DNA from: a bacterium
GTDB taxonomy: Bacteria > Verrucomicrobiota > Verrucomicrobiia > Limisphaerales > J093
Length of the DNA stretch: 34,566 bases
NCBI GenBank assembly: GCA_021823625.1
Contig: JAKANS010000055.1
Location: forward strand, 1 to 34,566
Direction of reading: 5' to 3'
Below the pieces are notes generated by a model, which ran no database searches, was not told the origin of the DNA, and saw only the letters and a list, made by a program, of their open reading frames with translations. Below are positions 22,930 to 32,580 of this stretch, piece after piece; the first letter of the stretch is position 1, and every line of letters starts with the position of its first letter. Both the position numbers and the translations under genes were made by a program.

Positions 22930-24960
22930 TTACTCGTTGGTGGCGACGCGCAGCACGGTCAGCGACCGGGCCGGGAAAGTGTGGCGGAACGTCGCGCCGC
23001 TGACTTTCAAGCGCGCGCTGACCGGCGAGACCTTCCGTGGCTGGGCGAGCGAGTTCTCGTCGGTGAGTTGCGCGCTGGTGAGCACGGTCGCCTGTGCGCG
23101 CGGCTTCACTTTGCGGGCGCCGGCGAGGTCGATCTCCGCCTCCAACGCTTGCTCGGTGGCGTTCACGATTTTCAGGATTACCTCTTCCGTTTTCTGGTCG
23201 CAGGTGGCGCTGGCGTAAAAGCGCGGCTGGCCATTGGCAGCCTGTGGCGCGTTGCCGGCCTGGACGGGCAGGACCACGTCGCCGCGGTTGCGGCTGAAGA
23301 GCTGTTGCACGTAATAGCTGGGCGTGCCGTAAGCGCGGAGGTTGTCGAACCAGATCAGGTTCGGCCGCCACTGCCAGCCTTCCTCGTGGGCCATCAACGG
23401 CGCATAGGAACTCATCGTGACCACGTCCGCGTTCCGTTCCAGGCCGGTCAGGTAGGCCGCCTCGGCGAGCGCGCATTCGAGGTTGTTCCGGTTGAGCACA
23501 CTCACGGTCTTGTCGCTCTGAGCCGCGTACTCGCCCATGAACACCTTCGGCCCGGTACGCGGGTACGAATCGTAACGAAAGGCGTTATCGAGGAACCAAG
23601 CCGGGCGGTCGTAGCAATGCTCGTCCACGATGTCGGCCTTCAGTTCGCGCAACTTCGGCCAAAGAAAGTCGAACCGCTCATCCGCGGGGCTGGGGCCGGC
23701 GCTGGAAATGAGCCGTATCTCGGGGTGCCTGGCTTTGAGCGCCTTGGCGAATGCCGTGTAGCGTTCGAGGTATTGCGGTCCCCACTGTTCGTTGCCGATG
23801 CCGAGCAACTTCATGCCGAACGGCTGCGGATGCCCCATCGCCGCCCGGCGCGCGCCCCACGGACTGCTGGCCGGGCCGTTGGCGAATTCGATCAAGTCCA
23901 GCGCGTCCTGGATGAACGGATCGAGCTGGTCGAGCGGCACCAGTTCGCCGGTGTTGAACTGGCAGGCCATGCCGCAGTTGAGAATCGGCAGCGGCTCCGC
24001 GCCGATGTCCTCGCACAATTGGAAATACTCGAAGAAACCGAGGCCAAAGGACTGGAAATAATCCGGTGCCGGCCGGTGTTTGAACTCGTCGTTCCAGCGG
24101 TTGATGATGAGCTTACGCTCCGCGAGCGGTCCGATGGTGGTCTTCCACTGGTAACGCTTGCTCAGGTCGCGGCCCTCGACGATGCACCCGCCAGGGAACC
24201 GCATGAATCCGGGCTCGAGGTCCGCCAGCAGTTGAACCAAGTCTGGACGCAGGCCGTTCGCGCGGTGCTTCCAGGTGTTCTCCGGGAACAGCGAAACCAT
24301 GTCGAGATCCACCGCGCCGGCACCCACCAAATAGACACTCAAACGCGCCTTTGGCTCGGTTGCGCTCGCGCGGAGCGTCTTCGCATACCGCGTCCACTCG
24401 CCGCCGGAGATGCGCAAGGTCTCACCCGCCAGGCGCTGGCCGGAAGGCGAAACCAGGTCCACCGCGAGCGTCGCCGGGCTACCTTGCAGCACGCGGGCCT
24501 CCACGCTGAACGTGAACCGCGCGCCTTTCTCGACGCCCATGCCAAAGAAGCCTTCGTTCGAGACGCCAAAGCCGTCGCCGGCTTTCTCGACCGCGAGGCG
24601 CAGGTAATGCGGGTTGTTGGCGTTGAGCGGTTCGCGATCAAGCACGCTCAAGGTGCCGACAGCGCCGGCCTTCGCAATTTGCTGCCAACCCATGAGCGGT
24701 TCGGTGAACTCGAACGAGCGGTTCTTGACCCGCTCGGGGTAAAGCCCGCCGTCGCCGTTGTAGTTGATGTCCTCGAAAAAAACGCCCCACATCAACGGGC
24801 TGACTTCGGCGCCAGGCCTGTCGGTTTGGACTTTGATCGTGGCGGGTGTGGCTTCGGCGGCTTGGACTGCGAGCCCGTTCGTGAAGGTGGCGAGAAGTGT
24901 CGCGACCACGCTTAAGGCGCAGGCAACCGGACGAAGCGATGCAAGGCGGCTTGGAATCAT
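22930..24960 (-). CDS. Secreted alpha-L-arabinofuranosidase-like enzyme (GH51-type)
   Basis: 676 residues. A signal peptide (about 1-33, ending near AVQAAEA) is followed by a carbohydrate-binding-like beta domain (about 85-215). A (beta/alpha)8 barrel follows, with MRFPGGCIVEG. The acid/base is E391 (GIGNEQWG) and the nucleophile is E477 (VFMGEYAAQ). A C-terminal beta domain ends LTVLRVATNE. These are GH51/alpha-L-AF family landmarks for removing arabinofuranosyl side chains from arabinoxylan or arabinan. ATG 24960 is chosen because it gives a compact signal peptide; the in-frame upstream ATG at 25002 adds 14 residues. The gene diverges from the GH38-like gene and shares its control region. 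Confidence 0.9.
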   Translation of the reverse strand: MIPSRLASLRPVACALSVVATLLATFTNGLAVQAAEATPATIKVQTDRPGAEVSPLMWGVFFEDINYNGDGGLYPERVKNRSFEFTEPLMGWQQIAKAGAVGTLSVLDREPLNANNPHYLRLAVEKAGDGFGVSNEGFFGMGVEKGARFTFSVEARVLQGSPATLAVDLVSPSGQRLAGETLRISGGEWTRYAKTLRASATEPKARLSVYLVGAGAVDLDMVSLFPENTWKHRANGLRPDLVQLLADLEPGFMRFPGGCIVEGRDLSKRYQWKTTIGPLAERKLIINRWNDEFKHRPAPDYFQSFGLGFFEYFQLCEDIGAEPLPILNCGMACQFNTGELVPLDQLDPFIQDALDLIEFANGPASSPWGARRAAMGHPQPFGMKLLGIGNEQWGPQYLERYTAFAKALKARHPEIRLISSAGPSPADERFDFLWPKLRELKADIVDEHCYDRPAWFLDNAFRYDSYPRTGPKVFMGEYAAQSDKTVSVLNRNNLECALAEAAYLTGLERNADVVTMSSYAPLMAHEEGWQWRPNLIWFDNLRAYGTPSYYVQQLFSRNRGDVVLPVQAGNAPQAANGQPRFYASATCDQKTEEVILKIVNATEQALEAEIDLAGARKVKPRAQATVLTSAQLTDENSLAQPRKVSPVSARLKVSGATFRHTFPARSLTVLRVATNE

Positions 24961-25241
24961 GCAGAAAGGTTCGGTTGACGCGGGAACCAAGGCAAGGCGC
25001 AAAGCGGCGCAGGCGACGGCCAGGACCAGGCGGTCAACGCCAGCGAATCAGACTCCGCCCCCCCGCCTTGGTGGATTTCTACGCAGGCCCGGTGCGCAAT
25101 TGTTTGCCAATTCCATGTCACAATTGCGACAAAAAATGTGACATCTGTCTTGTAGCCCGGCATCTCACAGCGCTGAAGCCGCCCCGAAGCCGCCAAGCTT
25201 TGGACCTTGCCAGGTTGGCAGCCGCAGCGAAACATCCGCGC
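24961..25241. promoter_or_regulatory. Shared control region of the divergent GH51 and GH38 genes
   Basis: 281 bp with no gene, holding a dense operator-like cluster at 25115-25144 (listed separately). AT content rises sharply at 25095-25155 compared with the flanks, as expected of a promoter region. No confident -35/-10 pair could be fixed for either direction. Confidence 0.5.
25115..25144. promoter_or_regulatory. Palindromic operator candidate (TGTCRCA half-sites)
   Basis: ATGTCACA (25115-25122) and TGTGACAT (25137-25144) are exact inverted copies, centre to centre 22 bp or about two helical turns. Nested inside, TGTCACAATTGCGACA (25117-25132) is a palindrome with one mismatched pair. The three half-sites share TGTCRCA, consistent with binding of a dimeric repressor or activator that controls both glycosidase genes. 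Confidence 0.6.
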
Positions 25242-28199
25242 ATGAACCCGCGACGTTTTCGCTCCTTCGCTTCGTGTTTCCTCGCGCTTGGCTCCAGCCT
25301 TGCGTTCGCCCTCGCCGCCCTTGAAACCACGCGTGCGGCCGACGCTGTCGCTGCACCGGCGGTCCGTTCCGTTAACCTCGCCGCCTCGCCGCTGGTTCGC
25401 AAAGCGGCCGACGGCGAGCGCGGGGCCGTGACGGTCACGATCGACTCCGACGGCTTGTCCGATGTGGCGGTGCAACTCACGAGCCCAAGTTGGGCTGGCA
25501 CGCTCAAGGCGACTGCACCCAAGCTGGACAAAGGTGCGCAGAATCTGGACGTGGAAACGCCGGCCCTGACCGCGGCGGTCGCGGTGTCGGTTCAGTTGCA
25601 GGCGGCGGGATTTCAGCAGGCGTTCGGACCTTTCGCGGTGGAACCGCCGCGGCACTGGACGGTTTACCTCACGCAGCACACCCACACGGACATCGGTTAC
25701 ACGCGGCCCCAAACCGAGATTCTCCCCGAGCATCTCCGCTACATCGATTACGCGCTCGACTATTGCGACCTCACCGACGGCTACCCGGACGACGCGCGCT
25801 TCCGCTGGACCTGCGAGACTTCTTGGGCGGTGCGCCAGTATTTGCAGGATCGGCCGGCCCGCCAGATCGAGCGGCTCAAGAAGCGCGTGCTCGAAGGACG
25901 CATCGAGGTGTGCGGCCTGATGTTGAACATGTCGGAGATTGCGCCCGAACAGGCGCTGGCGGCGCTGGTTCGTCCGTTGCGCGAGATGAAGGAGCGCTTC
26001 GGTTTTCCGATCCGGACGGCGATGCAGAACGACGTGAACGGCGCCGGATGGTGCCTGCCGGATTACTTCGGCGGCATCGGCATCCGGTACCTCACGATGG
26101 GCATCAACCAAACCCGGTCGATCCTGCCGTTCGACAAGCCGACGTGCTTCTGGTGGGAATCGCCCTCCGGCAAACGTGTCCTGGCCTACCGTTCCGACCA
26201 CTACATGACTGCGAATTTCTGGGGCGTCGAAAAAGGTGACGCCGACAAAATCCAGCCCGCAGTGGCGAAGTACCTCCGTTCGCTGCAAGACCGCCACTAC
26301 CCGTTCGACCGCGTGGGCGTTCAATTCTCCGGCTATTTCACGGACAACTCGCCGCCGTCCACCGCCGCATGCGACCTCGTCAAGACCTGGAATGAACAGT
26401 TCGCCTGGCCGAAACTGCGGCTCTCCACGGCGCAGGAATTCCTGAGCTGGGTCGAGCAGACCCACGCGAACGACCTCGAAGTCCACCGCCAGGCGTGGCC
26501 GGATTGGTGGACCGACGGCTTCGGGTCGGCCGCCCGCGAAACCGCCGCCGCGCGTGAGACCGAGACGGCGATGCAGGTCAACGACGGCTTGCTGGCGATG
26601 GCTTCGCTGCTGGGCGCCGAAGTGCAGCCGGCGACTTTGCAGCGCGCCAACGCGATCCAGGACGATCTGCTCTTCTACCACGAGCACACCTATGGCGCGG
26701 CCGAGAGCATCAGCGATCCGTTGGCCGAAAACTCCGAGGTCCAGTGGGGCGAGAAGGCCTCTTATGTCTGGAGTGCGGTGAAGAACGCGCATCTGCTCCG
26801 CGAAGAGGCGATGGGTTTGGTGCAAGACTTCCTGCCGCGTGCCGACGTGCCGACGCTGGCCGTGTTCAACACGCTGAACTGGCCGCGGTCTGGTCTGGTG
26901 CGGGTATTTATTGACCACGAGATTCTCCCGCCCGACCGCGAGTTTCGCATCCTCGACGGCAACGACACCGTGCTCGCGCAGGCGATGGAACGCCGCGCCG
27001 AGGGCACTTACTGGGCGCTCTGGGTGCGCGACGTGCCACCGCTGGGCTACAAGATTCTTCGCCTCGAAACCAGCGACCAGCCGCGGGCAAAAGAGACGCC
27101 GGCCGCGGACGCGGCCGCGCTGGAAAACGCCTTCTACAAACTCACGGTGGACGCCGCCAAGGGCGCGATCCGCAGTCTCGTGGACAAGGAGACCGGGCGC
27201 GAACTAGTGGACCAAAGCGCGGCCTGGGGTTTCGGCCAATGCCTTTACGAGACCATGCCGGTGAACCGCGAGATCAAGCGCGACGCCTTTCAGCGCACGA
27301 CGCTGCGGAATGTCGAGTTCAAGCCCGGTGCCAATGGACCGATTTGGAAAAGCTTGTTGTTGTCGGCCGACATGGACGGCTGCGCCAGCAATCGCGGCGT
27401 GCGCGCCGAGATTCGACTCTACGAACCGGAGAAGCGCGTGGAGTTCCACTTCGATTTGCGCAAGCTGCCCATCCCGACGCCGGAGGCGGTGTATGTCGCC
27501 TTCCCGTTCAACGCGCCGGGCAGCCGCATGTTGTACGAAGCGCAGGGCGGTTTGGTCACGCCCGGCCAGGACCAGATTCCCGGCTCGTCCTCGGACTGGC
27601 AGACGCTGCAGAGCTTCCTCTCGATCCGGTCGCCGGATGGCCAGATCATCCAGGGCAGCGACCAGGCGCCACTGGTCCAGTTGGGCGACTTCAATCTCGG
27701 CAAGTGGCAGCGAGTCACCCAGGTCGAGAAGCCTTATGTGTATTCGTGGGTAATGAACAACTATTGGTTCACGAATTTTCGCACCGAGCAGGAAGGCGAG
27801 TTCAAATGGACTTACTACCTGACCTCGACCAAGGACACAAGCCGCACCGCCGCCACGCAGTTTGGCTGGGGCTCGCGCGTGCCCTTGGCGACGCGGGTGC
27901 TGCCGCCGAAGAAAGGTGGCGCCGCCTCGGGTTTGCGCCAGGCCAGCGCGCTCACGCTGCGCGCGCCGGATGTGTTGGTGGTCGAAGCCCGGCCCGCGCG
28001 CACAGGCGACGGCGTGTTTCTGCACCTGCGCGAGGTCGAAGGCAAAGCGGTGACGCTCACCGCGGACGACGTGGCCACCTGGTCCGAAGTCCAGGGAGCC
28101 GACGCGGTCAACGTGCTCGAAGAGGTTGTGGAGCCGGGCATCGAGTCGCTCACGCTCAAGCCTTACGAGGTGAAGTTCCTTCACCTGCGGTTCCGCTGA
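25242..28199 (+). CDS. Secreted GH38-family alpha-mannosidase-like protein
   Basis: 985 residues from ATG 25242. A signal peptide (FRSFASCFLALGSSLAFALA, about 5-35) is followed by a small beta domain. The GH38 barrel then starts at VYLTQHTHTDIGYTRPQTE, with zinc ligands H146, H148 and D150. The family nucleophile position is D264, in AMQNDVNGAGWCLP. This differs from the usual W-x-x-D-x-F-G-H-S form, so activity or specificity may be unusual. A helical bundle and a large beta-sandwich end at KFLHLRFR. GH38 enzymes remove alpha-mannose, but divergent bacterial members are not well characterised. Export and the divergent GH51 partner suggest breakdown of a mixed plant or algal polysaccharide. 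Confidence 0.85.
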   Translation: MNPRRFRSFASCFLALGSSLAFALAALETTRAADAVAAPAVRSVNLAASPLVRKAADGERGAVTVTIDSDGLSDVAVQLTSPSWAGTLKATAPKLDKGAQNLDVETPALTAAVAVSVQLQAAGFQQAFGPFAVEPPRHWTVYLTQHTHTDIGYTRPQTEILPEHLRYIDYALDYCDLTDGYPDDARFRWTCETSWAVRQYLQDRPARQIERLKKRVLEGRIEVCGLMLNMSEIAPEQALAALVRPLREMKERFGFPIRTAMQNDVNGAGWCLPDYFGGIGIRYLTMGINQTRSILPFDKPTCFWWESPSGKRVLAYRSDHYMTANFWGVEKGDADKIQPAVAKYLRSLQDRHYPFDRVGVQFSGYFTDNSPPSTAACDLVKTWNEQFAWPKLRLSTAQEFLSWVEQTHANDLEVHRQAWPDWWTDGFGSAARETAAARETETAMQVNDGLLAMASLLGAEVQPATLQRANAIQDDLLFYHEHTYGAAESISDPLAENSEVQWGEKASYVWSAVKNAHLLREEAMGLVQDFLPRADVPTLAVFNTLNWPRSGLVRVFIDHEILPPDREFRILDGNDTVLAQAMERRAEGTYWALWVRDVPPLGYKILRLETSDQPRAKETPAADAAALENAFYKLTVDAAKGAIRSLVDKETGRELVDQSAAWGFGQCLYETMPVNREIKRDAFQRTTLRNVEFKPGANGPIWKSLLLSADMDGCASNRGVRAEIRLYEPEKRVEFHFDLRKLPIPTPEAVYVAFPFNAPGSRMLYEAQGGLVTPGQDQIPGSSSDWQTLQSFLSIRSPDGQIIQGSDQAPLVQLGDFNLGKWQRVTQVEKPYVYSWVMNNYWFTNFRTEQEGEFKWTYYLTSTKDTSRTAATQFGWGSRVPLATRVLPPKKGGAASGLRQASALTLRAPDVLVVEARPARTGDGVFLHLREVEGKAVTLTADDVATWSEVQGADAVNVLEEVVEPGIESLTLKPYEVKFLHLRFR

Positions 28200-28229
28200 A
28201 CGGCGCGAACGCTTGGTTTTCTGGCAGCT

Positions 28230-28898
28230 TCAATCGGATGAGGCTTCGAGGGGGGCGACGTGCCCGTCCATGAAGACAACGTTCTTGCCGGATTTGGGCG
28301 GACGTGGGTGAAACTCCTCATAATCGAGCAAGAGCGGCGTCGATTCTGGCGAGAAGGTTTTGACGATGTTGGTGCTTTGGGCGGGAGCGCCATTGGTGCC
28401 CCACACTAGGAATGCGTTCGCCGTCCTGGTTTCATCGATGCGGTGACCGTTCAATTCCGTGTTCCATTCGTAGCTGGAGCCTTCGGCGGCGAATAGACCG
28501 ACCTTATCGGCAGGACATTTGAAGACGGCAACGCTGTTGGTGTTCGTGCCGCCGGCCCTGCCCACATAGGATGCCAGCACGTCACAGATCCGTGGCAATG
28601 GATTCTTAGGATCGACGGGCTGGGTCGGGAGAATTTCAGCGCTCGGCAGGCGATCCTTACTGTCGTCGGAGTACACGCGGGTGGCAATCCCCAGTTGTCG
28701 AAGGTTGCTGACGCAGACGGTATTATATGCTTTGGCCTTCGCCCGGCCCAGGGCGGGTAAAAGCAGACTGGCCAGGATGCCGGTGATCGTGATCACCACC
28801 AGCAACTCAATGAGAGTAAAAGCGCGGCACGCACGCCTCCAGGAACGGTAGTTTTGCACAACGTCGTCGTCGTTTACGGAAGAAAGGTGTGGTTTCAT
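28230..28898 (-). CDS. Type II secretion/pilin-like protein with prepilin N-terminus
   Basis: 222 residues. A basic leader (about 33 residues) ends in a prepilin peptidase site [12 protein letters not shown], then the hydrophobic helix [17 protein letters not shown]. Ala, not the commoner Gly, precedes the cleavage point. The C-terminal [14 protein letters not shown] is the H-X9-DG type signature found in the greatly expanded pseudopilin-like families of Planctomycetes and Verrucomicrobia. The function of these single pseudopilins is largely unknown; surface display or secretion is inferred. ATG 28898 gives the shortest leader before the cleavage site; longer in-frame starts run into the upstream gene. 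It follows the STN-like gene by 41 bp. Confidence 0.88.
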   Translation of the reverse strand: MKPHLSSVNDDDVVQNYRSWRRACRAFTLIELLVVITITGILASLLLPALGRAKAKAYNTVCVSNLRQLGIATRVYSDDSKDRLPSAEILPTQPVDPKNPLPRICDVLASYVGRAGGTNTNSVAVFKCPADKVGLFAAEGSSYEWNTELNGHRIDETRTANAFLVWGTNGAPAQSTNIVKTFSPESTPLLLDYEEFHPRPPKSGKNVVFMDGHVAPLEASSD

Positions 28899-28939
28899 AG
28901 TGACAATTCGGGATCTAATCAGGGCGTAGATTAAGCAGG

Positions 28940-29770
28940 TCATTGGCGGCTCATCCCGAGACGTTCTCTCGCTCGCTGGACCCGCTGTTCGGGTGTGAGC
29001 CTGCCGAAGCGTTCGTTCGGGTTTGGTCCTAGCATGGCTTGACCCGGTTCCGGGTGACCGGGAGGCGCGCGGAATCCAACGCCCAGGCTCGATTTTTTGA
29101 ACGCCAAATAAGTTGTCCATTTGCCATTCACCTTGCGGGCGGTCTCGGCAGCCGCTTCTGCTGTCGCCGCTCGGCTGTGCTCGCTTCCGAGTCGCGGCTT
29201 TAACGCGGATTCCATCACCAACTCCTCGGGTGACCACGCTTCCACCCGGCCGTCTGCGCTCTGCAGAACCACTGCATTGTCCTGACGCAAAAACATCGTT
29301 TGCCGGTGGCCGCCTGCCGGGTCCGGGCTGGGAGCGGGCGGAGCACTGTTCTCCTCCGATCCAGGGGGATTTGCGGCCGGCAAGTTGGGTGCGATTCGGG
29401 TCCAGCCAGCGCGTTCCAATTTGCCATCGACACTGAGGGCGGACTCCAATGCCTGGAGCGCGCGCGTCGAATCATAAACCGCGTAGAGCGTGGACCAGCG
29501 GGCGCCGGCCTGCTCGGCGAGCCGGTCCAGGACATACGGGAGCGCTCTGTCCGTCACACGGAGGGTGATGCGCGCTTCATCCAGGGCCTTTTCTGCGCGA
29601 ATCTTCGTCCAGGTCTGCCTTTCGATTTTGCGCAAGACAGCGGGCAACGGGAGATCCCGCACGTCCCAAGTGACGAGTTGGCGGTGCGCGCGCCAGGCCG
29701 CCCGGCCGAACCAGAGTCCGCCTACGGCGACCAGCGCGCCGATTCCCAGGAGCAAGTATTTCGTTTTCAT
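28940..29770 (-). CDS. Membrane-anchored protein with STN (secretin/TonB short N-terminal)-like domain
   Basis: 276 residues. The N-terminal transmembrane helix is [17 protein letters not shown] (about 6-22). A domain at about 33-102 follows ([20 protein letters not shown], then [20 protein letters not shown]). Its strand-helix-strand pattern, with the 'alternative strands then VLDxLAxQAG' layout, resembles the STN domain of secretins and TonB-dependent regulators. The remainder is Pro/Ala-rich and low in recognisable motifs, ending [19 protein letters not shown]. It lies 41 bp upstream of the pseudopilin gene on the same strand and is probably co-transcribed, so a surface-assembly role is possible but unproven. 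Confidence 0.65.
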   Translation of the reverse strand: MKTKYLLLGIGALVAVGGLWFGRAAWRAHRQLVTWDVRDLPLPAVLRKIERQTWTKIRAEKALDEARITLRVTDRALPYVLDRLAEQAGARWSTLYAVYDSTRALQALESALSVDGKLERAGWTRIAPNLPAANPPGSEENSAPPAPSPDPAGGHRQTMFLRQDNAVVLQSADGRVEAWSPEELVMESALKPRLGSEHSRAATAEAAAETARKVNGKWTTYLAFKKSSLGVGFRAPPGHPEPGQAMLGPNPNERFGRLTPEQRVQRARERLGMSRQ

Positions 29771-30040
29771 CGGTGTTGATGTGTCAACGCTTCAAACTTC
29801 GCGCCTACTCTTCATCGGTTCCTCCCGGCGGACGACCGGAATGTGACCGGAGTGCGTCGCCGGCGGGATGAAAGGGGAATGGAGCGGGACAAGTCATGGC
29901 GTGAGAAAGCAGGAAGCAGATGCACAAAGCCTGACCTCGCCAGCAAACGAACCGCTGCAAGACGAGTCGGTTCCCTGGAATCCCGGAGCGAGGCTGGGTC
30001 CCGGAAGTAATCGTGTGTCCCGCGGGCAGTGGACAGGTGA
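29771..30040. other. Gap between the STN-like gene and the response regulator
   Basis: 270 bp upstream of the STN-like gene and downstream of the regulator, both on the minus strand. I see no gene, no strong terminator and no clear promoter here. Confidence 0.4.
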
Positions 30041-30799
30041 TCAGAGTTCCGACAGCCGGGACTGCAGTTCACTGAGGCTGCAGGTCATGTCCAAACGGGT
30101 TCCGTTCTTCAACAAAACCGAGTATTGGCCGGGGCCCAGGGGCTGGACCTCGCGAATTCGAGCCAGGTTCACGATGACCGAGCGGCTGAGGCGCATGAAT
30201 CCGGCGGGTGCGAGCCGGGCCTCCATGGCCGCGGTGGTTTCGCGCACGATGTGGCGTTCCTGGCCGGCGTGCAGGACGACATAGTTGCCCGCCGCTTCCA
30301 CGTGGTCGATCTCTTCGGGCTTGAGAAAGAGAAGGCGCTCCGGGGACCGCACCAGGATGCGCCCGCCGGGGGTGGCCCGGTGGAGGTGGTTTCGCAGGGC
30401 CACGAGCCGCGGATCCGGCCGTGGCCGCGGGTCTTTCCCCAATTGGTCCCGCGCGCGCTGGACGGCCAGCTTGAAGCGCGCCTCGGTGAAGGGCTTCAAC
30501 AGGTAATCGAGCGCGTTGACTTCGAACGCCCGGATGGCGTGCTCGTCATGGGCGGTCGTGAAAATCACCACCGGGATTTGCTCGGGCTCCAGGGCCTCGA
30601 GCACTTCGAACCCGTTGAGCCGGGGCATTTGCACGTCCAGAAAGAGCAAGTCGGGCCGGTGCTCCTGTGTCGCCTTAAAGGTCTGTGCCCCATCCGAACA
30701 TTCCGCGACGACTTCCGTGTCCGGCTCGTCGGCGAGGAGAGAACGGACCCGTTCACGCGCGAGCGGTTCGTCATCGGCGATGAGGGCGCGCAGCTTCAT
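30041..30799 (-). CDS. LytTR-family response regulator
   Basis: 252 residues from ATG 30799. The receiver domain (1-120) has D9/D10, phospho-acceptor D55 (LLFLDVQMP), T81/T82 and K102 (LLKPF). A linker (KDPRPRPDPRL) leads to a LytTR DNA-binding domain from about 148 (ILVRSPERLLFLKPEEIDHV, FMRLSRSVIVNLARI). This layout is the AlgR/AgrA/LytR class, phosphorylated by LytS-type kinases and binding paired direct repeats. The start overlaps the kinase stop (ATGA at 30796-30799), so the pair is translationally coupled. An in-frame start at 30838 would add 13 unconserved residues. The target genes are not evident. Confidence 0.93.
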   Translation of the reverse strand: MKLRALIADDEPLARERVRSLLADEPDTEVVAECSDGAQTFKATQEHRPDLLFLDVQMPRLNGFEVLEALEPEQIPVVIFTTAHDEHAIRAFEVNALDYLLKPFTEARFKLAVQRARDQLGKDPRPRPDPRLVALRNHLHRATPGGRILVRSPERLLFLKPEEIDHVEAAGNYVVLHAGQERHIVRETTAAMEARLAPAGFMRLSRSVIVNLARIREVQPLGPGQYSVLLKNGTRLDMTCSLSELQSRLSEL

Positions 30800-32322
30800 G
30801 AATGGTTGAGCGTTTGGGGTGGCGTCACCGGTCGCCACGGAATTTCGATGCGCACCGCCAGGCCACCTTCGGGACGAGAGACCAGATCGAGCATTTGGGC
30901 AGTGCCGTAAAGCGCCTCGAGACGGGCCCGCAAGTTTGCCAGGCCAATTCCAGTTCCGCCCCTTGAGGCCTCACGTGCGGCGGAACTGGGGCTCGTGGCT
31001 GCTGGGACCGAGGCCGTGTTGGCCCGGAGCACCACCGTCTCCGGCTCGTGCAAAGCAATGGCCGTGTTGGTGAGGCCAACTCCGTCGTCTTCCACCCTCA
31101 ACACCAGTCGCCCCTCCCGGCGCTGCGCCGTCAACCGCACCAGGCCGGCTTTCTCGGCCGGCTCGATGCCGTGCCGGATGGCGTTCTCGACCAGGGGTTG
31201 GAGCAGGAGCGTGGGGACCAGGCAATCCAGCGCCGCCGGCTCAATCTCCCGCTCGACCCGCAGTTTGTCGCCAAACCGGGTTTGCTGAATTTCGAGGTAA
31301 CGTTGGACAAACTGCATTTCCTCGCGGAGCAGCACCTCCGGCCGTTCGGACTGGCTGAGGGCGAGGCGCAGCAGCTCGCTCAGCGACATGAGCGTTGCCT
31401 CCGCCAGGCGTGGATCGCGGCGGAGCAAGGCGGCGATGGCATTCAAGCTGTTGAAAAGGAAATGCGGGTGCAACTGCGCTCGGAGCGCGTTGAGCCGGGC
31501 GTTGGCCAGGTTCGATTCAAGGAACAGGGCGCGGCGTTCCCGCTCGCGGAAACGGCGGTAGAAATGCACCGAATGGGTCAGGCCAACGATTGCACCGTAC
31601 GCCAGCAGGTCCAGCAGCGTGGACCAGACGCTCGGATTCGGCAATTCCGGCGGGAACGGCAGCGGTTTCAAGCCCGGATGCCGTTGAACGAGCAGGTTCG
31701 TCGGGCTGACGTCCGCAACGTCCTGACGCCGTCCGAACGGCGTGCCAGGCAGGGCGCGAAGTGCCGGCTCTTCCGTGGCCGGACTCGTAATCATTTGTTC
31801 CCCAAGCAGGCTCCCCAGGGCGGTTTGGGAAATCTGCACCTGAAGCGTGTTTGTTACCTGCCCGACCGGCACCGGTCCGGATTGGATGATCGTGACGTTT
31901 CCGCGCGCGAGGTGTGTATGCGCATTAATCGCGTGGGCAGCGGCAACGAAGGCCACACAGGCCGCCAGGTTCAGCGGCAAACCCAGCCGCAGCCGGCCCC
32001 GTTCCAAAGGAAAGGACGCAGCGACCAGGGCGACGTAAGGCCCAAGCAGAACCCACGGATAGACGCGCCGGAAATCCATATCGGTACGGGTACTGAACCA
32101 GCCGCGGTACCTTCCAGCCGCGGGGGGCTGGGGCGAGTCCGCCTCGTGAACAATCCACACCGAAGGCTCTGCATTGCCTCGCAGCAACCACCCTAGGGCC
32201 AGGCCGACAAAGACCGTCCACGCCACGACGCACAACAATACCGCTCGACGCCACCGCCACAGGCGCGCCGTTTCCGCCGGAGTGCTACGAATGACGTTTG
32301 CCAAAGCTAACCGCTCTCTCAT
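30796..32322 (-). CDS. LytS/YehU-type sensor histidine kinase
   Basis: 508 residues from ATG 32322. Four transmembrane helices are predicted at about 27-47, 87-104, 115-132 and 236-254, with a roughly 100-residue extracytoplasmic part between the third and fourth that probably senses the signal. The His_kinase domain (PF06580 type) contains HPHFLFNSLNAI at 285-296, where H287 is the likely phosphorylation site. The ATPase part has LLQPLVENAIRHGIEP (N box), DDGVGL and GGTGIGLANLRARLEALYG. It signals to the LytTR regulator encoded directly downstream. A TTG at 32346 would give eight more residues. The sensing region is unlike any ligand domain I can name. Confidence 0.92.
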   Translation of the reverse strand: MRERLALANVIRSTPAETARLWRWRRAVLLCVVAWTVFVGLALGWLLRGNAEPSVWIVHEADSPQPPAAGRYRGWFSTRTDMDFRRVYPWVLLGPYVALVAASFPLERGRLRLGLPLNLAACVAFVAAAHAINAHTHLARGNVTIIQSGPVPVGQVTNTLQVQISQTALGSLLGEQMITSPATEEPALRALPGTPFGRRQDVADVSPTNLLVQRHPGLKPLPFPPELPNPSVWSTLLDLLAYGAIVGLTHSVHFYRRFRERERRALFLESNLANARLNALRAQLHPHFLFNSLNAIAALLRRDPRLAEATLMSLSELLRLALSQSERPEVLLREEMQFVQRYLEIQQTRFGDKLRVEREIEPAALDCLVPTLLLQPLVENAIRHGIEPAEKAGLVRLTAQRREGRLVLRVEDDGVGLTNTAIALHEPETVVLRANTASVPAATSPSSAAREASRGGTGIGLANLRARLEALYGTAQMLDLVSRPEGGLAVRIEIPWRPVTPPQTLNHS

Positions 32323-32580
32323 ACCGCGGACGAGGCTCCGCTTCAATCCTCATCCAGGCGGGAGCAGACGGCATCCCCACGCAAAAGCCACCGGGTAGTG
32401 ACGAACCGCCACGAAAGCGGGACGAATGTGCGGCAGGTCTGGGGGGAATGAGCGCAGTCGCCCACCAAATCGGTGGTCGGCGTCCCCCCAACGCCGAAGC
32501 CGGGGACCGGCGGGCCCAGTCCATGCGTGGCCTTTGCCCCGGCAAGCGATAGTGGGGCGGCGACTCCGCAGTGGGCGTGC

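Noticed and set aside
20936..24915. Very long open frames on the plus strand opposite the ABC-F and GH51 genes
   Set aside because: They are antisense to genes with full sets of family motifs. Their translations are Arg/Gly/Ala-rich without domains, as expected from GC-rich third codon positions.
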